From contig NZ_NEVL01000003.1 of assembly GCF_002261335.1 (NCBI RefSeq), positions 1,612,001-1,676,000 on the forward strand: DNA of 64,000 nucleotides. Direction: 5' to 3'. Shown here piece after piece: positions 30,253-39,518 of the stretch; the first letter of the stretch is position 1, and each line of letters starts with the position of its first letter. The notes beneath the pieces were generated by a model that saw nothing but the letters and a program-made list of their open reading frames with translations, was not told the DNA's origin and did not search any database. A program made the position numbers and the translations under genes. This DNA is from Bordetella genomosp. 1 (lineage in GTDB: Bacteria > Pseudomonadota > Gammaproteobacteria > Burkholderiales > Burkholderiaceae_B).

Positions 30253-32021
30253 GGGCTTGCCTGCCCGAGCGCGGCGCCGGGCCGGCGCCGGGCGGCCGCC
30301 GGGAGGTCGCGAAGCCGGGCGAGGCGCCATGAGCGCCACAGCGCATCGATGCCGCCCGCCTGGTCAGCGAACCAGGCCGGATCGATGTCGCCGCGCGCGA
30401 TGCGCGCCAGCGCCGCCCCCGCGAGTGGAAGCGGATGGACGCCGCCGCTGCCGTGCGCCAGGCCCTCGCCGCCGCACACATCGGCCACGACGATACGACC
30501 GCGGTAGCCCCACAGCGCGGCCGGGCGCCCCGGGGCGCAGCGATCGCAGCCTTGCGGATTGCGCCGGCGCACCCGCCGCACGCGCGAGGGATGATGCCGT
30601 CGGCACCAACGCCACAGCGTCAGCCAGGCGCGCCCCGCGTGCGTGGGATGCCACGGCAGGGCGCACGCCCGGCACAGTCGCGGCGCCAGCGCCTGACACA
30701 CCAGCAGCTTGAGCACGCCCGGCGCGGCCAACAGATCGGCCGACACGCCGATGAAATCGCTCGACAGCCGATCGGCGATCGCGTGCAGCGCGCCGGCGTG
30801 CGTGCTGGTGTAGACATTGATGCCGGCGCTGGCCATGTCGGCAAAGGCGCGGCCCGTTTCGTGGTCGCGCACCTCGCCCAGATAGAAGTCGTGCAGCGCG
30901 CAGCGCTTGAGGGTCTTCAGCTTGGTGTCGAAGGGGTGGCGCGCCGCGTCATCGCGCGGCGCGGGCGCGAGCTCGCGCACCACGGTGTTCTGAAGCGCGC
31001 CCGGAATCGGCGTTTCGACGGGATCTTCGAGGGTGATGAGCTTGCGGGTGTCGGGCAACGCGGCCAGCATGGCGGCGAGCGTGGTGGACTTTCCGGCGCC
31101 GACCTGCCCCGCCACCACGACGGCGCCGCCATCGATGCGGCAGGCCTGGCGGATCTGCCGATACTGCGCGGGCAGAAAGCCCAGCCGGCGCAGCCGGGGC
31201 AGACGGTCCGGCGCCTGCCGGATCACGCGCAGGCACACGGCCGGACCGGCATCGGTGGCGAGCGATGCCCAGCGCAGCAACACCGACTCTCCGGCCACGT
31301 CGCAGCGCAGCTGGCCCTGCTGCTCGCTGGCGGGATCGAACACCGCGCCGTTGCCGCCGCGCACGTCCATCCAGACCACCGCCAACATGTCGTGCAGCAT
31401 CCGTGCCGGCAATTGCGGCAGCGTGGGCACCGTCACGTACAGGCCGTCGATGGTGCAGCGGATCTCGCCCGCATCGGCACCGTGGCGGACGCGCAGATGG
31501 ATGTCGCTGGCATTCAGGCGCAGCGCCTGCGCGACGATGTCGCGAAACAGCATGAGCAAGGAGGAGCTGCCGGCCTGGGCCGGCGCGTCGGCCTCGTGGC
31601 CAGCAGGGGCGCGCGGGTCGCGTGCCACGGCATCCTGCCCGGCGGCGCCACGCGCGAGGGTCAGCAGCAGCGCCGCCGTGGCCGGCGTGCGTGCGGGCCG
31701 GGCCAGCGTGTAGCCGCGTGCGGCGAGCAGGCGCTCCACTTCATCGGCGGCGTCGCTGCAGGCGTATTCGGGCAGCACGAGCAAGGCGGCCAGGCCATCG
31801 TCGAGCAGGATCGGGCACAGCGTGGCCTGCAGGCCGGCCAGGTCGAACTCCACGTGAAGGCTGCGCAGGAAGGTCGGGCGGGCGAGCCGCAGGTCGGCAA
31901 GGCTGCGGCAAGGCACGGTGTCGAGCGCGGACGCCGCCCCGGGCGCGGCCGGTACGGGTCGGCCCGGCGCGCTGCGGGCACCGGCCTGCGAGCCCGCGAA
32001 GGCGATCGGCATCGAGGCCAT
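30249..32021 (-). CDS. pilQ: PilQ-like pilus assembly ATPase (GspE family)
   Basis: 590 residues. The N-terminal third is variable. The ATPase core begins near residue 160. Walker A is GQVGAGKS (305-312), and the Asp box/Walker B region is LITLEDPVE (328-336). A C-terminal cysteine cluster (LCRACALPWH ... GCDRCAPG) probably binds zinc, as in many GspE proteins. Powers pilin polymerisation from the cytoplasm. It starts three bases after pilP and is coupled to pilR. Confidence 0.88.
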   Translation of the reverse strand: MASMPIAFAGSQAGARSAPGRPVPAAPGAASALDTVPCRSLADLRLARPTFLRSLHVEFDLAGLQATLCPILLDDGLAALLVLPEYACSDAADEVERLLAARGYTLARPARTPATAALLLTLARGAAGQDAVARDPRAPAGHEADAPAQAGSSSLLMLFRDIVAQALRLNASDIHLRVRHGADAGEIRCTIDGLYVTVPTLPQLPARMLHDMLAVVWMDVRGGNGAVFDPASEQQGQLRCDVAGESVLLRWASLATDAGPAVCLRVIRQAPDRLPRLRRLGFLPAQYRQIRQACRIDGGAVVVAGQVGAGKSTTLAAMLAALPDTRKLITLEDPVETPIPGALQNTVVRELAPAPRDDAARHPFDTKLKTLKRCALHDFYLGEVRDHETGRAFADMASAGINVYTSTHAGALHAIADRLSSDFIGVSADLLAAPGVLKLLVCQALAPRLCRACALPWHPTHAGRAWLTLWRWCRRHHPSRVRRVRRRNPQGCDRCAPGRPAALWGYRGRIVVADVCGGEGLAHGSGGVHPLPLAGAALARIARGDIDPAWFADQAGGIDALWRSWRLARLRDLPAAARRRPGAALGQASP

Positions 32022-32024
32022 GAG

Positions 32025-32678
32025 CTACTCCCCTTGCGGCCCGTCGGGGGCGCCCAGCATGCAGGCACGCACCGGCGCATTTTCGTGCTGCAAGACCACG
32101 CACGGCGGCTCGATACGGAGCAGCGCGTAGGGCGCGACCGCGCGCGCCTCGCGCCGCCGCGGCAGGCGTTGCCCGCTGCGAAAACGCAGCAGCTCGCCAT
32201 CCACCCAGACGTCGGCCATCAGGTGGCGGCCCACCCCGTAAATGGCCCGCACGCGCACGCCCTTCGTGAGGGCCGCAGGCTTTGCGCCGGCCTCGGGATG
32301 GCGGGCGCCCTGCTCGGCCTTGAGCAGGTCGTCGATCGTCGGGCTTTGCGGCCAGGGTTCGGGGAGCGCGACACCATCGGGCGCTTTTGCAGATGGCGCC
32401 GAAGGGGGTGCCGCTGCGGGGGCAGGCGCGGCAGCGGGCGGGACTACGGCAGGCGCGGTGGCGTCGGGCGGGGCTGCGGCGGACGTGGCGGCCGCGGCCG
32501 ACATCGCCTCGCCGCCGCGCTCGGCCGGGCCTGGATCCTCCGCCGCCGGCGCGACCTGCAGCGCCATGCAGCCGAGCGAACAGAGCAGCAGGCACGCGCG
32601 TGCGACAGCGGCCCGGCGCCCGCTCGTGCGCCCGCCGGCCGGGGCCTTGCAGCCCGATGTGCGCCCTTCAGCGTTCAT
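32025..32678 (-). CDS. pilP: PilP-like pilus assembly protein
   Basis: 217 residues. The N-terminal export signal (AVARACLLLCSLGCMALQ) ends near a possible lipobox (SLGC). A Pro/Ala-rich linker runs over about 60-105. A C-terminal beta domain follows (VRVRAIYGVGRHLMADVWVD, VVLQHENAPVRACML), similar to PilP, the periplasmic link between the secretin and inner membrane. It overlaps the pilO stop by eleven bases. Sequence is poorly conserved in this family, so order supports the call as much as sequence. Confidence 0.72.
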   Translation of the reverse strand: MNAEGRTSGCKAPAGGRTSGRRAAVARACLLLCSLGCMALQVAPAAEDPGPAERGGEAMSAAAATSAAAPPDATAPAVVPPAAAPAPAAAPPSAPSAKAPDGVALPEPWPQSPTIDDLLKAEQGARHPEAGAKPAALTKGVRVRAIYGVGRHLMADVWVDGELLRFRSGQRLPRRREARAVAPYALLRIEPPCVVLQHENAPVRACMLGAPDGPQGE

Positions 32679-33996
32679 AGAGATCTCCTTCGACGTCGAT
32701 CAGCATCGGGCTCTGCGCCCCCCGGCTGGCACTGCCGAGATCGAGCCGCAGCCCGACGGCGCGCCATTGCGCATGCAAGGCCGGCCAGGGCATGCCGGCC
32801 ACGACGCGCAGCGGCCCCTGCAAGGACACGCTGCGGCGGCGCGCCTGGCTGGCGCCGCCGGACATGTCGGCACCGGCAGGCCTGGGCGGCGCCACGTGCA
32901 GGCTGGCCAGCGAGGGTCGGTGGGTCTGCAGCACGCCCAGGCCGCCCAGGCCCGCGCCGGCGGCCGGATCGAACGCAAGCATGGGCCGGCCGGCGACGTG
33001 CCAGCGCAGGTCCGCATCGTCGAGCGAGGGGAAGCCCAGGGCCCAGCCCTTGGGGCGCACGCGGTCGAGACGGGCACTGGTGGCTTCGGCCGCGACCCGG
33101 CGATAGCGCGCGCGGCACGCCCATCCGGCGGGCATGGCCTGCCAGGTGCAACGAGCGTGTTCGAGCCGCCAGCCCTGCACGCCCAAGGGCAGGCGGCCGA
33201 ATCCCCGCAGCGCGTCGGGGAGGGTCTGGCCATGCTGGATGCGTGGCGGCGGAGCCACGGCCATCACGGCGGGCGGCCGCCCCGCGCTGCGGGCCGCGTG
33301 GGCGGTGGCGGCGTCTGCGCGCCAGGCGGGGCTGGCGACCGCCCAGGCCCCGCCCAGCAAGGCGAAGGCGGCGCAGGCAAGCGGCACGGGATGCCAGCGC
33401 CGCACGACCTGCATGCGGGCGGCCGGCACGAGGCAACGGCTGAACTGCTGGCTCAGCGCCTCGGCGTCGCAGGCGCGCAGGGCGGGATGCTGCTCCAGCA
33501 AGGCTTGCAGGGCATCGGCGGCCTCGCTGCGGGTGTCGAAGATCCGGTCGGCGCGCGACAGCACCGCGCCGTCTTGTGCGGCCACCAGCCACCAGCGCCC
33601 GTCGGGCAACGCCGCGAGGCCGGCGCGCGGCTGCCCTTGGGCCAGGCAGGCGAAGGCCTGCGCCGCCGACATCAGGATCCGCGCACGCCCCGCGCTGCCG
33701 GCGCCGGCGCCGCCCGGACGCGCGGCGAGCTGGAGGTCGGCGCGCGTGAGGCGCAGGCAACCGCAGCTGAGAACGCGTGCGCCGCCGGTGATGAAGTGGG
33801 TGGCGCCGCTCTGGCGCGCGCGCAGCCGCGCCAGCGCCGGCGCATGGGAGCCGAGCACCGCGCACCAGTGCAGGCCATAGACCAGCCAGGCATCCGGCTG
33901 CGCATGCGCAAACAGCGCCGCACGGCCTGCCGCGGCCGGCGCAGCGTAGGCCGGGCCCGCGGCCTCGGGATCCGTTGAGTCGGGTGCGTCAGACAT
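32668..33996 (-). CDS. pilO: PilO-like pilus assembly protein
   Basis: 442 residues. The N-terminal cytoplasmic domain starts at about residue 30 and includes RADRIFDTRSEAADALQALL. A membrane helix lies near residue 225 (HPVPLACAAFALLGGAWAVA). The periplasmic C-terminal half includes VQGWRLEHARCTWQAMPAGW. Size and topology match the type IVb PilO2/PAP_PilO family. Overlaps pilN by eight bases and pilP by eleven, so the operon is tightly packed. Exact role within the complex is inferred. Confidence 0.75.
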   Translation of the reverse strand: MSDAPDSTDPEAAGPAYAAPAAAGRAALFAHAQPDAWLVYGLHWCAVLGSHAPALARLRARQSGATHFITGGARVLSCGCLRLTRADLQLAARPGGAGAGSAGRARILMSAAQAFACLAQGQPRAGLAALPDGRWWLVAAQDGAVLSRADRIFDTRSEAADALQALLEQHPALRACDAEALSQQFSRCLVPAARMQVVRRWHPVPLACAAFALLGGAWAVASPAWRADAATAHAARSAGRPPAVMAVAPPPRIQHGQTLPDALRGFGRLPLGVQGWRLEHARCTWQAMPAGWACRARYRRVAAEATSARLDRVRPKGWALGFPSLDDADLRWHVAGRPMLAFDPAAGAGLGGLGVLQTHRPSLASLHVAPPRPAGADMSGGASQARRRSVSLQGPLRVVAGMPWPALHAQWRAVGLRLDLGSASRGAQSPMLIDVEGDLYER

Positions 33997-35698
33997 CGCC
34001 GTCCTCCAGTTGTGCCGTGATGAGCAGCACCGTGCGCTGCTGGATATCGCTGAGCGAGTCGCGCCCGCCGGCGAGCAGCGGCGCGCCGCGGGTCAGCCGG
34101 CGCGTGTCGCTGTCGAGTTCGCGGGCGTCGAAGCCCGCCAGCAGCACCGGCTGCCCCGGGCGCAGCGCCACCTGCTGCACGGTGCCGTGGCCGTCGAGAT
34201 TGAGCTGTTGCACGCGCAACTGGCTGTCGGCGGGGCCGAACGACAGGGTGCGCAGCGGCTGGGCATAGGAGTTGTCGTAGCCGATGGAGAGCAGGATGCT
34301 GCCGTCGTCGCGCGCGTCGGGCAGGATGGTGACGAAGGTGCCGACCGTTTCGCGCTTCTGGCTGACGCTGATGGAGGGCACGACGGCCGGCTGCGCCGTG
34401 GTGCCGCCGATCACGCCGCCCTGCACATGATCGACGTAGGAGAAGGTGCTGTGCACCGCATGGGTGACGGGCTGGCGATTGAGCGTAAGCAGCGGGATGC
34501 TGCGGCGATGCACCGACACGCCCGCCTCGGCGAGCACATCGAGCATGGCCTGGCTGCCGCGCCATTGCCCGCGCGAGACTCCGGCGCCGAGCAGGGCGGC
34601 ACCTTGGCCGGCGGCGGCGGCAGGCCCGGCGGCGTTGAGCGCCGCACTGGCGCGCGAGAAGATGAGGGCCCAATCGATGCCACGCTCGTCGCGATCGCGG
34701 CGGGACAGCGTGAGCTCTTCGAGCAGGATGCGCACGCGCCGCGTGGCCGCGCGGTTTTCGCGGGCGACATAGGCCTCGATGCGGTCGAGGATCTCGGGCA
34801 GGTCGGTGACGACCAGTGCGCCGCCATTGGCGGTGACTTCGGACACCACGCCCGCCTTGGACAGAAAGGGCAGCACGCGCGCCCGCAACGCGGCCAGGCC
34901 GTTGCCATCGCCGGAGGACATCGCGGTCTGCATGCCGTGATCGAAGCCCTCGGCCTTGCCGCTGGCGCTGCGCCCGAGCTGGCTGCGCGTGTGTGCCGCG
35001 ACGGCCAGCATGCGCACGTCGAACACGCGCGTGTCGGTGCGGTAGAACTCGATGGCGCCGGCCTGGTATCGCCAGTGCACATAGAGCCGTGCGGCCAGGC
35101 CGTCGAGCAGGTCTGCCAGGGGCTGGGGCCCGCTTTCGAGCTCGGCGCGGCGCAGCAGCGTGCCGGCGTGCGTGTCGAGGGCGTCGACTCCGTTGAGGCG
35201 CGGCAGGAAGCGCTCGGGCGGCAGCAGCGCATCGGGCAGGATGCGCACGGGAATGGCGGTGGCGCGGCGGATGCGCTGCGCGAGCTGCGGCAGGTCGGGC
35301 CGGTCTGTGTAGAGCAGCGTGGCGTCGATGCGGCGGCGCAGGGGCTCGGGCAGCCGCAGCTCGCGCGCCAGCGGTCGCGCCCGCCCCGCGAGCCAGGCAT
35401 GCGGCACGTCTTGGGCGGCGCGCCGTTGCGCGGCATCGTTGAGCTGGCGGGCGTGGTCGCGCTCGAGTGTGTCGATGCGATGCGCGGCGGCGCGCGTGCG
35501 GTCTTGCGCCTGCACCGCCCTGCCCTGCCATCCGCACGCCGGCAGGACCAGCACCATCACGGACACCAGCGCGGGACGAAGGGATCGCAGCGAAGCCCGC
35601 CAACCCGGCCGTCGCGCGACATCGACCGAACGGAGGGTGCGGAGGCAGGCGCGGCCGCCGCCGTGACGACGCATGATGGCGTTGGCGCCCGGCCTCAT
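33989..35698 (-). CDS. pilN: PilN-like outer-membrane secretin lipoprotein
   Basis: 569 residues from the ATG at 35698, which overlaps the pilL stop (ATGA); an ATG at 35674 is an alternative. The lipoprotein signal ends VLVLPACG. The secretin core is visible as LLEELTLSRRDRDERGIDWA, LDVLAEAGVSVHRRSIPLLT and the closing LSDIQQRTVLLITAQ. N-domains (LPFLSKAGVVSEVTANGGAL, VVTDLPEILDRIEAYV) precede it. Forms the pilus exit channel in the outer membrane. Confidence 0.88.
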   Translation of the reverse strand: MRPGANAIMRRHGGGRACLRTLRSVDVARRPGWRASLRSLRPALVSVMVLVLPACGWQGRAVQAQDRTRAAAHRIDTLERDHARQLNDAAQRRAAQDVPHAWLAGRARPLARELRLPEPLRRRIDATLLYTDRPDLPQLAQRIRRATAIPVRILPDALLPPERFLPRLNGVDALDTHAGTLLRRAELESGPQPLADLLDGLAARLYVHWRYQAGAIEFYRTDTRVFDVRMLAVAAHTRSQLGRSASGKAEGFDHGMQTAMSSGDGNGLAALRARVLPFLSKAGVVSEVTANGGALVVTDLPEILDRIEAYVARENRAATRRVRILLEELTLSRRDRDERGIDWALIFSRASAALNAAGPAAAAGQGAALLGAGVSRGQWRGSQAMLDVLAEAGVSVHRRSIPLLTLNRQPVTHAVHSTFSYVDHVQGGVIGGTTAQPAVVPSISVSQKRETVGTFVTILPDARDDGSILLSIGYDNSYAQPLRTLSFGPADSQLRVQQLNLDGHGTVQQVALRPGQPVLLAGFDARELDSDTRRLTRGAPLLAGGRDSLSDIQQRTVLLITAQLEDGDV

Positions 35699-36615
35699 GC
35701 GCCCGCCTGCGTGAACGGACGGCTGCGATCGCAGGCGGCCGCGAGGGGCACGACGCGCAGCACCTGGTTGGCATAGAAGCACGGCTGCACCGGCCGGTCG
35801 GACAGCTCGGTGCTGGCCAGCAGATCGCGGACCGCTTGCTTGAAGTCGCTGCCGAACACCGCGGCCCCGTCCAGGGGAATGTCGGCGTCGACGGCCCAGT
35901 GCGCGGGGTGGAAGGTCCAGCCCGCGCGCTCGGCCCAGCGCGCCAGCACGGCGCGCAGCGTGGCGTCGGGGGCGGCCGCGCGATACGGCACGATCGCGGG
36001 CACGCGTGCCGATGGCTGCGCCACCGCGGCGGCCATCGGGCCGGAAACGGCCGCGCGGGAGTGCGATGCGGCGGGCGGCGATGCCGGCAACGCGGCACGT
36101 GCGGATGGCGGCGCCGGAGGCGGCGCAGGAATGGGAATCGGCGCGGCCGCGACATGGGTGGCTTGCGCGGGCCGGGTCTCGGCGGTGGGCATGGGCGCAT
36201 GCCGTGCGCGCGCCTCGAGATGCCCCGCGCGCAGCACCAGCTCGCGGGCATCGCTGCGCACCACGACGTAGGGCGGATACTGCTGGTAAGGCAGCGGCGA
36301 GAGCCCCGCCGCGGTGCGCGCGAAGAGCGCCGGCACCGGCTGGCCGGGCGCGAACTGCAGCCAGATCTCGGCGCCGTCGCCGAACATCTGCACCGGCCCG
36401 GCGTCGGCGTCGCCGGAGAGTCGCCAGTCGAAATCATAGGCCGCGGGCGGCGCCTGCCAGGCGTTGCGCGCGGCATCGCCGGCAACGGCCCAGCCGTGTT
36501 CGCGCAGGGTGAGGCCGCAACCGGGCAAGAGCACGCACGACGCCATCGATGCGAGGAATGCGAGCTGCCGGCCCGGCCTGCTGCGCTGCCTTGGGGGTGC
36601 TGCGACTGCGCTCAT
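35695..36615 (-). CDS. pilL: PilL-like lipoprotein with TcpQ-type C-terminal domain
   Basis: 306 residues from the ATG at 36615, with GGAG six bases upstream; the extra frame before it is rejected. The lipobox is LLPGC (about residue 33). A Pro/Ala linker covers about 145-195. The C-terminal domain (LRAVLARWAERAGWTFHPAH, DIPLDGAAVFGSDFKQAVRD) matches the TcpQ/PilL type that partners the secretin. First gene of the eight-gene pilus operon. The next 316 bases upstream have no gene. Confidence 0.8.
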   Translation of the reverse strand: MSAVAAPPRQRSRPGRQLAFLASMASCVLLPGCGLTLREHGWAVAGDAARNAWQAPPAAYDFDWRLSGDADAGPVQMFGDGAEIWLQFAPGQPVPALFARTAAGLSPLPYQQYPPYVVVRSDARELVLRAGHLEARARHAPMPTAETRPAQATHVAAAPIPIPAPPPAPPSARAALPASPPAASHSRAAVSGPMAAAVAQPSARVPAIVPYRAAAPDATLRAVLARWAERAGWTFHPAHWAVDADIPLDGAAVFGSDFKQAVRDLLASTELSDRPVQPCFYANQVLRVVPLAAACDRSRPFTQAGA

Positions 36616-36671
36616 GGCGCCTCCGTGGAGGATGGGATTCGGCACGCCAGGGCCTCCGTGGCCGCGGCGCC

Positions 36672-36690
36672 GTCATGCCTGATGCATGAC
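36672..36690. promoter_or_regulatory. Inverted repeat upstream of the pilus operon
   Basis: GTCATGC-CTGAT-GCATGAC, a perfect 7-bp inverted repeat 57 bases upstream of the pilL start. It may be an operator for pilus expression. No regulator gene is adjacent and no clear -10 box is seen, so this is inference. The rest of 36616-36886 shows nothing else. Confidence 0.35.
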
Positions 36691-36886
36691 ACGAGCCCTC
36701 ATCCTGCGCCGATCGGCGGGCCGCCAAAACCTCGTCATGTACGGTGCGGCGCGAAGATCGCAGCCGCTCGGATCGCGGCCGCGCCGCCATGCCTCGAAGA
36801 CGAGCGAGCTGGTGCCCCATCGGGCCGGCGGGCTGCCCCGGAGCGGAAGCGCGCACGGCGCCGCCCGTGAAAAACGCAGCGGCAAT

Positions 36887-36913
36887 GAAAAAGGCCACCC
36901 CGAAGGGTGGCCT
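36887..36913 (-). terminator. Intrinsic terminator of the dadA-binding protein unit
   Basis: On the minus strand GGCCACCC-TTCG-GGGTGGCC is followed by TTTTTC. Stable stem with a UUCG-type tetraloop, 19 bases after the stop of the binding-protein gene. Confidence 0.92.
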
Positions 36914-36931
36914 CGATCGCAGGAATCCCGA

Positions 36932-38257
36932 TCAGCGTTGCGTCGAGATGCTGCGGGCCTGCGCGGCGGCGTTGTTGAGCGCGGCCACCGGCGGCGTCTT
37001 GCCGTCGAAGGCATCCTGCAGCTGCGCATTGAACACGGGCTCGATGCGCTCGTAGTTGGCAATGCGGAAGCCGCGGCCGTTGGGCGCCGGCTGGCCGCGC
37101 ATCGACGCGATCAGCTGGTGCGCGCCGGGCACCTTGTCGTAGAACGAGACGTCGGACGCGCGGAACGCGGCTTCGGTCAGCGGCAGGAAACCGGTCTGCT
37201 GGTGCCACTCGGTGGCCACCACCGGCTTGGACAGCCAGGCCAGGAAGTTGGCGGTGGCCTTTTCCTGGGCCTGCGGATGGCCTTCGACCGCCCACAGGGC
37301 CGCACCGCTCACGAACGGACGGCCGGCGGTCTTGGTGACCTGGTCGTAGTAGGGCAGCGGCGCCACGCCGAACGACAGCGAGCGGGTGTTGAGGAACTGG
37401 CCGAACGAACCCGAGGTGGAGGTGAGCACGCCGCACTCGCCCTTGGCGAAGAGCTGGTCGCTCTTCTTGTCGCCCGAGTAGGCCGTGAACAGCAGCGAAC
37501 GCTTCCAGCTCACCATCAGTGAGATGTGACGCATGTAGAGCGTGTCGAACTGCATCGTGGGCGTGCCCTTGGCCTTGCCCAGACCGTTTTCGTTGGTCGC
37601 GTACAGCTGGTTGTTGATCGGGGCCAGGTTTTCGAGGTGGACGGAGACCTGTTCGCTCGAGGCGTAGGGGCAGTCGATGTCGGCCACGTCACGCAGCTTG
37701 AGCAGCTCGGCCTGGAGGTCGGTCCAGGTGCGGGCGGGCTGGCTGGGGTTCAGGCCGGCCTTCTTGTAGAGCGTGGTGTTGTAGAACATCACCGGCACTT
37801 CGGCCATCCAGGGGAACGCCAGCAGGCGGCCCTTGTTGTCGCGCACGAAGTCGCTGGTGGCCGGCAGGAACCAGTTCAGGTCTTTGATCGGGTATTTGGC
37901 GAGCAGCTGATACAGCGGCAGGATGGCCTTGTGCTCGGCCACCACTTCGGGCGAGTGGTTGTCGCTCAGCTGGATCAGGTTGGGGGCCTTCTTTGCCTTG
38001 ACGGCGGAGGCCGCCTCTTGCTGCAGGGCCGCTTCGTTGGGGAAGTCGCGAAGCTTGACCTCCACGTCTTTCTGTTCTTTGTTGTACTGCTTGATGAGTT
38101 TGTCGAACTCGGCCTTGTTGGCGCCGTTGAGCACGTGCCAGACCTGGATCTCGACCGCGTCGGCATGCGCGACGCCAGAGGCGAGCGCCAGACCGAACAG
38201 CGCGTACCGGCTGGCACGCAAGGCTTGGGCAAGGCCCTTCAGTTGCAGTTTCTTCAT
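36932..38257 (-). CDS. UgpB-like ABC solute-binding protein (orphan)
   Basis: 441 residues from the ATG at 38257. A signal peptide ends at GVAHADA (about residue 33). It is a family 1 solute-binding protein close to UgpB (glycerol-3-phosphate): IQVWHVLNGANKAEFDKLI, SLLFTAYSGDKKSDQLFAKG and ATEWHQQTGFLPLTEAAF are UgpB-like stretches. No UgpA/E/C permease or ATPase genes are beside it. It begins four bases after dadA, whose stop region lacks a good ribosome-binding site, so coupling to dadA is likely. Ligand unknown. Confidence 0.82.
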   Translation of the reverse strand: MKKLQLKGLAQALRASRYALFGLALASGVAHADAVEIQVWHVLNGANKAEFDKLIKQYNKEQKDVEVKLRDFPNEAALQQEAASAVKAKKAPNLIQLSDNHSPEVVAEHKAILPLYQLLAKYPIKDLNWFLPATSDFVRDNKGRLLAFPWMAEVPVMFYNTTLYKKAGLNPSQPARTWTDLQAELLKLRDVADIDCPYASSEQVSVHLENLAPINNQLYATNENGLGKAKGTPTMQFDTLYMRHISLMVSWKRSLLFTAYSGDKKSDQLFAKGECGVLTSTSGSFGQFLNTRSLSFGVAPLPYYDQVTKTAGRPFVSGAALWAVEGHPQAQEKATANFLAWLSKPVVATEWHQQTGFLPLTEAAFRASDVSFYDKVPGAHQLIASMRGQPAPNGRGFRIANYERIEPVFNAQLQDAFDGKTPPVAALNNAAAQARSISTQR

Positions 38258-38261
38258 AGGT

Positions 38262-39518
38262 TCACAGACCAAGAAAAGGAAATTCCGGTTCAGGCCGCCG
38301 CCCGCTGAGCAGGTCGGCCAAAGCCCGGCCCGAACCCACTCCCATCGTCCAGCCCAGCGTACCATGACCCGTATTGAGATACAGGTTGGCGACGCGGGTG
38401 CGGCCGATCAGGGGCACGTTCGAAGGGGTGGACGGGCGCAACCCCGACCAATAGCTGACGCCCTCGTAGTCGAGGGCATCGGAAAACAGTTCGCGCGCCA
38501 GGCGCGTGAGGGCCTCGCAGCGGCCGGTGTTCAGGCTGCGCGAATATCCCGAGAGCTCCGCGGTGCCCGCCATGCGCAGGCGATTGCCCAGCCGCGAAAA
38601 CACCACCTTGTGGCTCGAATCGGTGAGGCTCACCGACGGCGCGCGCGCGCCGTCCAGGATCGGGAACGTGGCCGAGTACCCCTTGGCGGGATAGACGTTG
38701 CACGCGACGCCGAGGGGGCGCACCAGCTCGGGCGTGTAGCTGCCCATGGCCGCCACGTAGGCGTCGGCCTCGATGCGCCCGTAGCGGCCGTCGGGCTCGA
38801 TCAGCTCCACGCCGCGCACCTGGCCGCCCTCGGAAAGCAGGCGCGTGATGCGGGTACTGAAACGGAACTCGACGCCCGCCTGCTCGCAACGCGCGGCCAG
38901 CGCGGTGGCAAACAGGTGCACGTCGCCGCTTTCGTCTTCGGGGGTGTAGTCGCCGCCCACGATAGTGCCGCGATGCGGCGCCAGGGCGGGTTCGATCGCG
39001 ATCACTTCGTCGGTGTTGATCACGCGACGCTCCACGCCGAAGTCGCGCATCAGCCCGGCGGCGCGCTGCGAGTTCTCGAATTCGTGGGGGTCGCGGTAGA
39101 AATTGAGGATGCCGCGCTCGAGGTGGTCGTACTGGATGCCGAGCTCGGCGCGCATGCCCTGCAGCGTGGCGCGGCTGTATTCGGCCATGCGCACCATGGC
39201 GCGGATGTTGGGCGCGAGGCGCGAGGGCAGGCACTCGCGCAGAAAGGCCAGGCCCCACATCCATTGACGCCAGTCGAGCTGCGGCCGGAACAGCAGCGGC
39301 GCGTCGTCCTGGAACATCCATCTGAGCAGCTTGAACGGCGCCTGCGGATTGGCCCAGGGCTCGGCATACGACACGGAGATCTGCGAGCCGTTGGCCAGGC
39401 TGGTTTCCTGGGCGGCGCCCGTGCAGCGATCAACGACGACGACGTCATGGCCGGCCTGCTTGAGCCACCAGGCGGTGGAGACCCCGATGATGCCGCTGCC
39501 CAAAACCGCTACTTTCAT
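38262..39518 (-). CDS. dadA: D-amino-acid dehydrogenase DadA
   Basis: 418 residues. Oxidises D-amino acids to 2-oxo acids and passes electrons to the respiratory chain. FAD-binding GSGIIG at residues 7-12 (MKVAVLGSGIIGVSTAWWLK). Typical DadA stretches follow: CTGAAQETSLANGSQISVSY, and a C-terminal GHGTLGWTMGVGSGRALADL. GGAG lies upstream of the ATG at 39518. No alanine racemase gene (dadX) is adjacent. The binding protein gene four bases downstream may import a related substrate. Confidence 0.92.
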   Translation of the reverse strand: MKVAVLGSGIIGVSTAWWLKQAGHDVVVVDRCTGAAQETSLANGSQISVSYAEPWANPQAPFKLLRWMFQDDAPLLFRPQLDWRQWMWGLAFLRECLPSRLAPNIRAMVRMAEYSRATLQGMRAELGIQYDHLERGILNFYRDPHEFENSQRAAGLMRDFGVERRVINTDEVIAIEPALAPHRGTIVGGDYTPEDESGDVHLFATALAARCEQAGVEFRFSTRITRLLSEGGQVRGVELIEPDGRYGRIEADAYVAAMGSYTPELVRPLGVACNVYPAKGYSATFPILDGARAPSVSLTDSSHKVVFSRLGNRLRMAGTAELSGYSRSLNTGRCEALTRLARELFSDALDYEGVSYWSGLRPSTPSNVPLIGRTRVANLYLNTGHGTLGWTMGVGSGRALADLLSGRRPEPEFPFLGL

